From positions 18,672-82,671 of the forward strand of contig CAIUCS010000033.1 of the NCBI GenBank assembly GCA_903897715.1: a stretch of 64,000 bases of DNA, written 5' to 3'. The translations under genes and the position numbers were made by a program. How positions within the stretch are numbered: position 1 is the first letter of the stretch; every line of letters begins with the position of its first letter. The notes under the pieces are model-generated. The model ran no database searches. It worked only from the letters and a program-made list of their open reading frames with translations, and was not told the origin of the DNA. Source of the DNA: an uncultured Synechococcales cyanobacterium (GTDB lineage Bacteria; Cyanobacteriota; Cyanobacteriia; CAIUCS01). Below, piece after piece: positions 8,934-17,254 of this stretch.

Positions 8934-9005
8934 GCGGGCGTAATTCAGTGGTAGAATGTCAGCTTCCCAAGCTGAACGTCGTGGGTTCGAGTCCCATCGC
9001 CCGCT
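8934..9005 (+). tRNA. trnG: tRNA-Gly (anticodon CCC)
   Basis: A full 72-nt cloverleaf is visible. The acceptor is GCGGGCG/CGCCCGC, the D stem ATTC/GAAT, the anticodon stem TCAGC/GCTGA around loop TTCCCAA, and the T arm GTGGG-TTCGAGT-CCCAT. The anticodon CCC reads GGG. CCA is not encoded. Confidence 0.96.
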
Positions 9006-9042
9006 TTTGAGGTATGAAGTTTAAATCCAAGGGAATTTTGCC

Positions 9043-9648
9043 ATGGTCGTCATCATACCCTCCCTGCTTCTTCCTAAGGTATTGAGTATGTTCCGTAAAC
9101 CCCAGCGGTCTTGGTCTCGTCCAATTGCTGGCAGACGTATGTTCCGTAAGTCTGGAAGGATGCGTTCAAGCCATTTGGCTGCCATTGTACTTCCCGACCG
9201 AGATGCCGCAATGAGCGGATACCGATTGCTACAACACCATGGTATTTCTCCAGAACATATTGCAATTGTGGGTTATGGCTATAACACGCCGGAACAGGTG
9301 GGAATATTAAGACCACTCGACCATGGGATTCAATTTGCCAATCGTACTGTTGTCCATGGATGGGGATTTGGTTTTGCCGTAGGTTTGGTTTTTGTGGTAG
9401 TGATTTTACTAGGGGGGATACCCATGACAGGGCAGCTGTTGATTATCATTCCCCTACTGGGCATAACGTTTGGTTTTCTGTCAGCTATGGCAGGCAGTAT
9501 TGTTGGGTTTTGTGGCGAGGGTTATTTTTCTGGGTTATGCCGTTTTCAATTAAGACAGGGGCGGTACTTAATCATGATTGAGGGGACCGAAAAATTGGTG
9601 ATCCGGGGACAGGATATTTTAGGAGAGTTTTGGAGTCTGAAAATTTGA
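9043..9648 (+). CDS. Two-helix membrane protein with a YflT-like general-stress domain
   Basis: This is a 201-residue protein of unknown role. A short alpha/beta domain (about 40-85: LAAIVLPDRDAAMSGYRLLQ...ISPEHIAIVG) resembles the fold of general stress protein 17M/YflT-type proteins. Two adjacent membrane helices follow (about 107-130 and 132-155), then a C-terminal beta-rich tail. The N-terminal 35 residues are basic and variable, so the start may be the ATG at 9088 or 9160 instead. It is 38 bp after tRNA-Gly, and its stop is immediately followed by the start of the folate gene. The function is not inferred. Confidence 0.65.
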   Translation: MVVIIPSLLLPKVLSMFRKPQRSWSRPIAGRRMFRKSGRMRSSHLAAIVLPDRDAAMSGYRLLQHHGISPEHIAIVGYGYNTPEQVGILRPLDHGIQFANRTVVHGWGFGFAVGLVFVVVILLGGIPMTGQLLIIIPLLGITFGFLSAMAGSIVGFCGEGYFSGLCRFQLRQGRYLIMIEGTEKLVIRGQDILGEFWSLKI

Positions 9649-9649
9649 T

Positions 9650-10222
9650 GTGATGATGTTACCTGTCCATACCCAAAAAGCAAATCTTCGACAAACCTTA
9701 CTACCACAACGGAGATCCCTGCCAAAGGCAGATTGGCACAGTCGTAGTCAGGCGATATGTGCCCATCTCCAAAGAAATGATTGTTTTAACCAAGCCCGCA
9801 CCATCCTCTCTTATTTTAGTTTTCATCAAGAACCCTGCCTGTACTCCCTAATTCAATTGCCGAAAGTCTGGGGTTTCCCTCGTTGTGTGGGTTCATCGTT
9901 GGTCTGGCATCAGTGGTCTATAGGGCTTCCATTACAAGTAGGGAAATACGGCATTCCAGAACCTGACCCTAACCTTCCATTGGTTGAATCAACTCAAGCT
10001 GACTTAATATTAGTGCCGGCTATCGGGTGTGATCATCGTGGGTACCGGTTGGGATACGGAGGTGGCTACTATGATCGATTGATGGGTGAATCATCATGGG
10101 AAAAAAAAATGACCATTGGCATCATTTTTGAATTTGCCTATTTGCCAGAGTTGCCCGTTGACCCGTGGGATCAACCCCTTTCCCTGGTGTGTACAGAACT
10201 GGGAATTAGAAATTGTCGTTGA
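9650..10222 (+). CDS. 5-formyltetrahydrofolate cyclo-ligase
   Basis: This enzyme converts 5-formyl-THF to 5,10-methenyl-THF with ATP, recycling stored folate. The 190 residues carry the family's basic N terminus (KANLRQTLLPQRRSLP) that binds phosphate, and the C-terminal signature LVPAIGCDHRGYRLGYGGGYYDRLM (about 121-145) for ATP and folate. Three in-frame starts lie close together (GTG 9650, ATG 9653, ATG 9656). The preceding gene stops at 9648, so the two genes are probably translationally coupled. The protein is complete. Confidence 0.9.
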   Translation: MMMLPVHTQKANLRQTLLPQRRSLPKADWHSRSQAICAHLQRNDCFNQARTILSYFSFHQEPCLYSLIQLPKVWGFPRCVGSSLVWHQWSIGLPLQVGKYGIPEPDPNLPLVESTQADLILVPAIGCDHRGYRLGYGGGYYDRLMGESSWEKKMTIGIIFEFAYLPELPVDPWDQPLSLVCTELGIRNCR

Positions 10223-10238
10223 CACTCTTTTGACATAC

Positions 10239-10547
10239 TCACCGGGCTGAAGCCACGGTGATTCTTGACAGTTGACAGCAACTAGCCTCCGAAGAGGTCT
10301 TACAGTCGCTCCCCGTCCGTTGAGAGTCTCCCAATGCCCTATGGTGACTTTGTTCTATATTCTTTGCTGCATTCTCATCCCAGTCGTGTTTAGTGTTACA
10401 AATTCAGGCATCGAACCGATGTGCTAATTTCTTCTGGGGGTCGCCAACTCTACAGTTATGCTTGGAGTAATGAGGACTTTCAGCGTTTTCACCATTACTC
10501 ATGACCGCAAACGTTTTTATCCCTAAGTCAATTGCAACACCCCATAA
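10239..10547 (-). pseudogene. Decayed IS200/IS605-type TnpB with an internal deletion
   Basis: The minus strand reads GVAIDLGIKTFAVMSNGENA, which is TnpB RuvC motif I. It continues to HRFDA and a TGA, then in the same frame CNTKHDWDENAAKNI, the RuvC motif III region. The part between, including the first zinc-finger cysteines, is missing. The original element would be about 400 residues. Beyond the stop an imperfect hairpin, CACCGGGC TGAA GCC-CGGTG (10240-10260), looks like an IS605-type right end. The remnant abuts the stop codon of the following glycosyltransferase. No TnpA is present. Confidence 0.85.
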
Positions 10548-11690
10548 TTAGGCAGTGCTTAATTGATGCTTTTGCTGGATTAAGCTTCCATACAAGGATT
10601 CAATTTGGGTAATATTTTGGCTGAGGGTGTAACGTTCCAAAACCCGTTGACGAGCTTTAAAGCCCATAATACTTGATAATTCTGGTTGGTCACGAAGTAC
10701 AGGGAGGAGAATCCGCAATTGAGAGAGTACTCTTTGGGGGTCAAGTACAATTCCAGCCCCACCTTCAATTGCTTCTCCATCGGCACCGGCATCGGTTGCC
10801 AAACACGCCACCCCACAGGACATGGCTTCGAGGAGAGATAGGGACAATCCTTCCACTAAGGAAGGCAGAATGAACACATCTGCACTTTGAAGAATTTCAA
10901 TACGTCGATTTTCATCCCCCACAAACCCTAACCAGTGGATGCCAAGGTCTGCTCCATAGAACAGCTTTAATGAAGATTTGAGTGGACCATCCCCCACAAT
11001 TACCAGATGGGAGTTTGGTCCCATTTCAGCTTTTTTCCAAGCCTTCACCATGGGTTCTATATTTTTTTCAAGGGCAATTCGTCCCTGATAAACAAAGAGG
11101 CGATCGCATCGGATTTCAGTTTTGAAACCAGAATAGCCAGGACAATACTTATGGGTATTCACGCCATTGGGAATTACCACCACCCGATCCATGGGCACTC
11201 CCAACCGTACCAATAAATCCTGTTGAATGCGGGAGAAAACAATCACCCGATCATAATTGGCTAGGAATGGAGCATAAAGCTGGTACATCAAATGTTGGGT
11301 GCCAGAAGTAAGATTGCGTAACTTCCGGTCAAAGGGAGGATGAAAGGTTGCCACTAAGGGCAGGTTCAGTTCATCACAGATTTCTGGTAGGACAAAATCA
11401 AGGGGGGACAGAGTTAGTGACGCATGGACAACATCAGGACGGAGTTGACGAAGGGATGAAGCAAGAATTTTACTCGACTTAAACGAAGGAATGGTATAAA
11501 TCTGAGATTTATACAGGCAAGGGATGGGAACTTCCCCCAATTCCCGGTGGAGGTCTTCTTGGGAATCCTCTTGGGCAAAATGAAGGAAACTAACGTCATA
11601 ACCCCGATCTAATAAGGCGTTGGTCACCTCTCGGCTGTAGGTAACATTGCCACAAAAAGGTGATTTTTTGCCTAGCCAAGCAATATGCAT
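10548..11690 (-). CDS. GT4-family glycosyltransferase
   Basis: This is a retaining glycosyltransferase with the GT-B fold, 380 residues. The N-terminal acceptor domain starts MHIAWLGKKSPFCGNVTYSR. The C-terminal donor domain has VIPNGVNTHKY (about 173-183), the VYQGRIALEKN loop, and the EGLSLSLLEAMSCG segment (about 279-292) with the family's E(x7)E pair. No membrane helix is seen, so it is cytosolic or peripheral. The N terminus looks strongly conserved among cyanobacteria from memory, but I cannot assign a substrate (glycolipid or exopolysaccharide). It is transcribed alone, with a TnpB relic directly at its 3' end. Confidence 0.82.
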   Translation of the reverse strand: MHIAWLGKKSPFCGNVTYSREVTNALLDRGYDVSFLHFAQEDSQEDLHRELGEVPIPCLYKSQIYTIPSFKSSKILASSLRQLRPDVVHASLTLSPLDFVLPEICDELNLPLVATFHPPFDRKLRNLTSGTQHLMYQLYAPFLANYDRVIVFSRIQQDLLVRLGVPMDRVVVIPNGVNTHKYCPGYSGFKTEIRCDRLFVYQGRIALEKNIEPMVKAWKKAEMGPNSHLVIVGDGPLKSSLKLFYGADLGIHWLGFVGDENRRIEILQSADVFILPSLVEGLSLSLLEAMSCGVACLATDAGADGEAIEGGAGIVLDPQRVLSQLRILLPVLRDQPELSSIMGFKARQRVLERYTLSQNITQIESLYGSLIQQKHQLSTA

Positions 11691-11851
11691 GGAAGTTAAC
11701 CTGAACCATCAATAGTCTTTAAGTGTTCATGAGTCTGAAGATTTTACAATTTTTGTCAACTTGTATGACTAAAACATAGATGAAATTCATCCTGTCTTGC
11801 AAACATCACTCACTTTAATATTACAGAATATTGCTGATTTTTTTAGTATTT

Positions 11852-13534
11852 TTAAGGTTTTTGTGAAGTTGGTAAAGAAATTTGCCAACTTAACAGACTG
11901 CCAATTGTGGAAAGTGCTGCCAATCCAAGAAAAACAGTTCGAAATCCGAGAAAAGTCTCTGATACCCCCGCCAATGCCAAAGGCAGGCTAAGGGCAATAT
12001 TAACAAGGTTGTTTTGCAGCCCAAATACTTTTCCACGCATCTCCAATGCCGTTTCCTGTTGGATAAGGGTTTGTAAGGGTATGGCAATTAACGCCGAAAA
12101 TGCTCCAATGGTGGCAAGTAGGATTAGGGCGGGCAGTAGATGTTGACCAAACAAGCCTAAGCCAGCTAGGGCACCTGCTAAACCAATGGATCCATAAAGG
12201 CTTAAACGAGAGTGGGAACCAGTTTGTCCCCCATGACCAATGATGGCTGCACTACTGGCCATTCCAACTCCACCAGCGGCTAACAGAAATCCGAACTGAG
12301 AGGATTTAATTTCAGGAATGATTTCAGCCATCCTTACGGATAAAACAGCAATGGCAGCAAAGATTGAATACAGACCAATTAATTGAACCAATGCCGCTCG
12401 CAATCTCCTTGTTTCTCCTAAATAGCGTATTCCCTCCCATAGATCTTCAAAAATATGGGTGGATCGTTGAAGAACTATAGTTTCTTTTTCACTGATCTTT
12501 AATAGTAGCAGTAACAATCCAGCAACTAAGTAACCACCACCAACTACGATTTCCTTACCACTGTTGATCCCCATCTGAGAAAAGAGGGTATCGGCGATCG
12601 CCAGAGTTGGTTCCCCAATTGCCAGTCCCACAATCACGGAAGCCATCATGGTTGTTGCATAGAGGGAATTGGCTGATAGTAAATGTTGGGGGGCAACCAA
12701 GAGGGGTATTGCCGATTGTTCAGCGGGGGCAAAAAACTGGGTTAGGGTAGATACCAACAGCGTCACCAGCACCAGTACCATAAAATTGAGAGGGATGGTG
12801 CCCACTACTACCGAATGACCGGAAACCCATAGAAAAAAAGGTAAGCCCAAGACTAATAATCCCCGTAGTAAGTTAGTGACTACTAAAACTAACCGTTTGG
12901 GCCATCGGTCAACAAACGCTCCGGCAATGGAGCCAAAGAGTACTGCGGGGACAGTAAAGGCAATCATGATGGAAGAAACCCACCCACTAATGGATTGGTC
13001 TTGGGATTGAAAAAGGCTGTCAATCAATGCAATCATCAAAACCAAGTAAACCTTATCCGCAAGTTGGGAAAAAACCTGTCCACTCCAAAGGGTCAAAAAG
13101 TTGGGATTACGCAGTACGGGTAAAAATCCAGATTCAGTGGCAGATGCTTCTGTGTGAGGATGGGAAATAGGATCCGTAAGGTCTAGGGGTGGATGGTTGG
13201 CAAGACCATTTGAATGATCCATAGAATTGGTCAGTTCCCCGACTGGAATGGATGGTACATTCCCATCCGATGTCAGAGTTGGGGTTGGATGCGGGGGGAT
13301 AAAACCATTCTCTCTGTTGGGGAGTAGACGTTCAGTCTGAGGAAAAGCTGGGTTGACTCCATAGTTGGCTTCTAAACCTGAACCAAGATGACCACCAGAT
13401 TCCAAATCTGTCTCAAAGTATGAATCTGTGAGCATTGGAAAGGAAGGAATAGGGTCTGACAACTTGGTCATCATTGAATTACCAGATAAAGTAGTAGGAA
13501 TTAACAGTGAACTTGACACCCTTCCGATGCTCAC
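11852..13534 (-). CDS. MFS transporter (MFS_3 type) with a long disordered N terminus
   Basis: This 12-helix major facilitator protein resembles the enterobactin-exporter (EntS/MFS_3) group. The transporter domain starts near residue 138 (FLPVLRNPNFLTLWSGQVFSQLADKVY) and contains GSIAGAFVDRWPKR between helices 2 and 3, the motif-A region. Residues 1-135 are Pro/Ser/Thr-rich, of low complexity, and unusual for the family. Later ATGs inside that part make the true start uncertain. The gene is preceded by about 350 bp without a confident gene, then recO. The substrate is unknown. Confidence 0.8.
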   Translation of the reverse strand: MSIGRVSSSLLIPTTLSGNSMMTKLSDPIPSFPMLTDSYFETDLESGGHLGSGLEANYGVNPAFPQTERLLPNRENGFIPPHPTPTLTSDGNVPSIPVGELTNSMDHSNGLANHPPLDLTDPISHPHTEASATESGFLPVLRNPNFLTLWSGQVFSQLADKVYLVLMIALIDSLFQSQDQSISGWVSSIMIAFTVPAVLFGSIAGAFVDRWPKRLVLVVTNLLRGLLVLGLPFFLWVSGHSVVVGTIPLNFMVLVLVTLLVSTLTQFFAPAEQSAIPLLVAPQHLLSANSLYATTMMASVIVGLAIGEPTLAIADTLFSQMGINSGKEIVVGGGYLVAGLLLLLLKISEKETIVLQRSTHIFEDLWEGIRYLGETRRLRAALVQLIGLYSIFAAIAVLSVRMAEIIPEIKSSQFGFLLAAGGVGMASSAAIIGHGGQTGSHSRLSLYGSIGLAGALAGLGLFGQHLLPALILLATIGAFSALIAIPLQTLIQQETALEMRGKVFGLQNNLVNIALSLPLALAGVSETFLGFRTVFLGLAALSTIGSLLSWQISLPTSQKP

Positions 13535-13642
13535 CCTAGGGGGTAGAGTGGGGGTTTCCCTTCCTCGCGGTTGGTTTTTCTTGCTTCAATTGACCGAACA
13601 TTTACCCCAGTTTTTCTAGTTTTTTTGTTTTGCAAGGGCAGG

Positions 13643-13909
13643 CTACCCAATCAACGCTACTATACCAGTGAAGTATCTGGGTTTCCCAGCCAAACCTTGG
13701 ATAGACTCGGTTAGTTGCAGGTCAAATTCAACATGTTTGCATTCTAACAGATTTATGCTGCCTGCCAGAACCCACCCATAGTGGGGCACGACATCGAATA
13801 CCTTAATGGTAGCGGAAAGTCCAGGGATCCTGTGTTGAAAAAGACCAGAACTGATAGCCTCCTTACTAAAGGAAGCATCGCTTATTCGGACAGTGACCCA
13901 GAAAAACAA
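13643..13909 (-). CDS. Doubtful small ORF downstream of recO
   Basis: This 88-codon frame overlaps the 3' end of recO by 28 bp and fills most of the 13535-13881 gap. The protein begins MFFWVTVRISDASFS and has a hydrophobic C terminus. I recognise no family, domain or ribosome binding site. It could be a small gene coupled to recO, a remnant of a longer gene, or chance. The rest of the gap holds only the T-rich MFS upstream region. Confidence 0.22.
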   Translation of the reverse strand: MFFWVTVRISDASFSKEAISSGLFQHRIPGLSATIKVFDVVPHYGWVLAGSINLLECKHVEFDLQLTESIQGLAGKPRYFTGIVALIG

Positions 13910-14808
13910 GCCTCCAATAAACTGGCTGAACGAATCACTCGTTCTAGGTGATAGTGGACATAGTGTCTAAGAATCCGCTCCACCTTCAGACTAGTCGTTA
14001 GCAGGTCAATCGGTTGGAGATGAGAAAAAACGAGGTTCAAATTCTCCTCTGGTTGGGTTAGTTGTTGTAAAAGCCAGGCTTCTTGAGCGGTGAGCCAAAA
14101 AATGCACTGGGAAGGTTTTTCCCATTTTACCGGTTCCAGGCAACCCTTAGGGGGATTCGGGAAGCTTAAGGTTGGCTTTTCAACTGCCGGGGGGGTGGGA
14201 GACGGTTGTATCGTTGATGGAAGTGCTGCCAAACAGACCATCCCTCCCATTTCAGGACTAAATCCCACCCGCCAGTCGCAGTTATTCAGTTCGGGGATGA
14301 TGGTTACTTGGGTGAGGCAACACCTATGAATACGGGGGGAGACCCCCGCAAGAGTTAATAAGTCATAAATTCCTTGGTTTAAGTAAATCAATGCCTTTCC
14401 TTGAAAATAATTGAAGGGTTCATGCTCCAACTGTTCCAGACGGTTGAGGTGGGTTGTCAGAGAGGTAAACAGTTGTTCTTGGGGCTGTTCACTCAATGCC
14501 TGTGTCAAAACCAATTCTGCCAGATATTGACTGATGGTCAATTTAGATAAATGTTGACTGAGGCGCGGATAGGACTCAATGGTTTCTGCTTGTATGACCT
14601 TATCCAGATTACGTCCTCTCACCATCAGCAGGTGATTAACCACAAATAAACTACTTCGTCCTCCTAAGGAGGACTTATGTTTGCGAGCCCCTGGAACGAT
14701 GGCACGAACTAAGCCTTCTTCGCGGGTCAGGATGGTAAGAAGGCGATCGTAGTCTCCCATTGGCATTGATTTCAAATTAATGCCAGTGACTTTGTAAGTA
14801 CTAGTCAT
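13882..14808 (-). CDS. recO: DNA repair protein RecO
   Basis: RecO anneals single strands and, with RecR/RecF, loads RecA onto SSB-coated DNA. The 308-residue protein opens with the OB-fold domain (about 1-80: KVTGINLKSMPMGDYDRLLTIL, LVRAIVPGARK), followed by the helical domain. A Pro/Ser-rich insertion at about 205-235 separates it from the C-terminal part. It is somewhat longer than E. coli RecO (242), as is common in cyanobacteria. Its start overlaps the end of nblS by 8 bp on the same strand, so it is probably translated by coupling to nblS. Confidence 0.9.
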   Translation of the reverse strand: MTSTYKVTGINLKSMPMGDYDRLLTILTREEGLVRAIVPGARKHKSSLGGRSSLFVVNHLLMVRGRNLDKVIQAETIESYPRLSQHLSKLTISQYLAELVLTQALSEQPQEQLFTSLTTHLNRLEQLEHEPFNYFQGKALIYLNQGIYDLLTLAGVSPRIHRCCLTQVTIIPELNNCDWRVGFSPEMGGMVCLAALPSTIQPSPTPPAVEKPTLSFPNPPKGCLEPVKWEKPSQCIFWLTAQEAWLLQQLTQPEENLNLVFSHLQPIDLLTTSLKVERILRHYVHYHLERVIRSASLLEACFSGSLSE

Positions 14809-16840
14809 TGCCCCCTGTATGGGTAAATAAAGGACAGACTGACTCCGATTCCCCCATTACCGGGAGATCAAACCAGAAAGTGGTACCGATGCCCACTTCA
14901 CTCACCAGATGAATGGTAGTATGATGTTTTTCAATAATATTTCTAACAATGGAAAGTCCTAAACCGGTTCCTTCCAGGGTATGTACCCGGTTCTCCACCC
15001 GGAAAAAACGATCGAATATTGCTTGCTGGTCTTCATGGTCAATGCCAATACCTGTATCGCCAATTTCAATACGGACAACGTGGGGGATTTTGTTGGTTCC
15101 CTGTAGGTGACTATAAAATTCCAGTTCTTCAAATTTTTGCAGTTGTTCATCTGCAAGGGAAATAGTATAGGCACGAAGGATTACCCTTCCCCCAAAATGG
15201 GTGAACTTTAAGGCATTGCCCATTAAATTAGTTAATACTTGCAACAGTAAATCATAGTTACCAATGATGGGGGATAGGTTAGAACTAATTTCATGGATCA
15301 ATTCAATTCCTTTATCACGGGCATTGAGGGAATGGGAGCGAATGACCTGCTCAATGGGTTGAACAATATCCACGGGCTCTAAGGGGTAAGTCTTGCCTGA
15401 CTCCAGTCGAGAAAGGTCTAGCATATCGTTAACTAGGCGAGTTAGTCGATCAGTTTCTCGATTTGCAGTTTCTAAAAATTCGTGTTGTTCTTCAGGTTGT
15501 AAACTATCCCCATATTCTTGTAAGGTTTCGATGAAGGATTTAATGTTGAAGAGGGGGGTGCGTAGCTCGTGGGACACATTACTAATGAATTGGCTTTTCG
15601 CTTCATTTAACTCGGCTTCTCTGGTAATGTCTTGGATCGTCATTGCTACCCCCTTCACTGTTTCTCGATAGATATCTAGAACAGTAGTTAGTAAAATTCT
15701 GACAGTGCGCTTAAATGGATCATTCAAGGTAATTCGAAACTCAGCCCCGTCCCGATCCCGATCGCCCCCCATAATTTGAAATAGGGTTCGGGTAATCTCC
15801 ACTTTCATGGGTGTTGGCAAAATGTACAAAACATTTTGTCCCACTACCCTATCATTTTCCCAATTCAGCAATCGTTTTGCAGTTGGATTGGCTAAAACCA
15901 CTTGCATGTCATTGTTCAGTAATACTGCTCCATCCACAATAGTTGAAACCAAGGTTTCAAGTTTGGCTTTCTCAGATGTTAGTTCTTCAATATTTTGCTC
16001 TTCATATTTTTCTAGTCGTTCAGCCATCAGGTTGAAACTAGAAATCAGTTCTCCTAATTCTCCACCAAAGGGAAGGTTGATGCGTTGTTGAAAATTTCCA
16101 TCGGTAATATTTTTGACTCCTAAGGATAATTCTTTAATGGGACGGGTGATGGTTAAGGCATTAAATACCGCGCCCAAAATGACTAACACCCAGATGGTAA
16201 TAAATGTAGCGATGGTAACATCAATAGTTAAATGGGAGGATGTTCCTACGGTGGGGTTGGGATTAATTCCAATTGCCAGAGCACCGAAAAAATCATTGTC
16301 TTGTACTAATGGCACAAAAACATCGGTCACGTTCCCATCGGGGGTAGGATGTTGACGCACCACTGGTAGGCGATTGCCATCGGCATACCCATCTGGCAAC
16401 TCAATTCGTCGATGAAGAGTCAAAGAATTTTCAACGGTGGAATCAGAGAATGGGATACCAAACCGAATTTCCCCTGATCCATCCGCATACAAAATATACC
16501 GAACACTGGAAGTGCTTTCATAAAAACGCCGTGAAAATTGGGCAGCTTCCGTAAACTGTTCTGATGCGACTAACGGAGCTACGTTAGTCGCTAACAACAA
16601 CCCTAAATCTCTACCAAAGCGTGTGTCTGTGAACCGGGCATCCATCTGAATGGTATTGACTGCCCAGAAGGTTAGTCCACTCATGAGTAAGGATACGACA
16701 AAGGTTGCTGCCGCCAATAACTTGGTCTGGAGCGTAAAGCCTGTCCACCATCGACTAATTAGATTTCTGCAGATATGAAAGAACGTGAACATTGGTAAAA
16801 TGTCAAGGGTGGGAATGGGGGTTTGAACATCAATAACCAT
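14801..16840 (-). CDS. nblS: Sensor histidine kinase NblS (Hik33/DspA)
   Basis: NblS/Hik33 is the membrane histidine kinase conserved in nearly all cyanobacteria (Ycf26 in some plastids). It controls high-light, cold, osmotic and nutrient responses and phycobilisome breakdown. Visible parts are TM1 (about 42-65), an extracytoplasmic sensor region, TM2 (about 207-230), HAMP (about 230-285), PAS (about 295-400), HisKA with phospho-acceptor H424 in SHELRTP, and HATPase_c with N box NLMGNALKF and G box GTGLGLSIV. The closest match to known starts is the ATG at 16792 (MFTFFHICRNLISRWW). The earlier ATG at 16840 is also open. The neighbour purD is a recurrent neighbour of nblS. The gene overlaps recO. 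Confidence 0.93.
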   Translation of the reverse strand: MVIDVQTPIPTLDILPMFTFFHICRNLISRWWTGFTLQTKLLAAATFVVSLLMSGLTFWAVNTIQMDARFTDTRFGRDLGLLLATNVAPLVASEQFTEAAQFSRRFYESTSSVRYILYADGSGEIRFGIPFSDSTVENSLTLHRRIELPDGYADGNRLPVVRQHPTPDGNVTDVFVPLVQDNDFFGALAIGINPNPTVGTSSHLTIDVTIATFITIWVLVILGAVFNALTITRPIKELSLGVKNITDGNFQQRINLPFGGELGELISSFNLMAERLEKYEEQNIEELTSEKAKLETLVSTIVDGAVLLNNDMQVVLANPTAKRLLNWENDRVVGQNVLYILPTPMKVEITRTLFQIMGGDRDRDGAEFRITLNDPFKRTVRILLTTVLDIYRETVKGVAMTIQDITREAELNEAKSQFISNVSHELRTPLFNIKSFIETLQEYGDSLQPEEQHEFLETANRETDRLTRLVNDMLDLSRLESGKTYPLEPVDIVQPIEQVIRSHSLNARDKGIELIHEISSNLSPIIGNYDLLLQVLTNLMGNALKFTHFGGRVILRAYTISLADEQLQKFEELEFYSHLQGTNKIPHVVRIEIGDTGIGIDHEDQQAIFDRFFRVENRVHTLEGTGLGLSIVRNIIEKHHTTIHLVSEVGIGTTFWFDLPVMGESESVCPLFTHTGGND

Positions 16841-17254
16841 TCCTATTATCGATGAGTTTATCTACGAGTGCATCCCCGTTTTATCGAAAAATTGGGTTTA
16901 AAACCCCGTCCTTCCAGCACGGCTTTGTATTAGACTATTCATAGTCACAGACCCACCCAGATTTAAGATACTCCGAAACGAACAACACGGTTGAAATTCC
17001 TATAAGAGTTGCGATCAGAAACAGGGAAAGCAGCAAGGGCAATGGAAAGACCACCCCTGAAAGCAAACAATTATTTTACTTGTGTACAAAAAAGAAAAGT
17101 CGCCATCGGGCATTGGTAGACTTTAAACGGGCATAGAGAGAAGATAAGACTGGCTTGCCAGTACATCTCAATCCAGCCTTTTGAGAGAATCTGCGACCAA
17201 CCTCTCCCTTGGGGTAAAGGATTGGGGAATGCATGGGAATGGTTCTCTTTTCCA
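16841..17254. other. Intergenic region with a possible IS605-type end
   Basis: The gap between purD and nblS contains CCCCGTCCTTCCAGCACGG CTTTGTATTAG at about 16903-16933, an imperfect hairpin resembling the 3' ends of cyanobacterial IS200/IS605 elements. Frames around it (for example a 33-codon stretch just upstream) do not match any family I know. The nblS promoter should lie here. No complete gene is supported. Confidence 0.4.
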
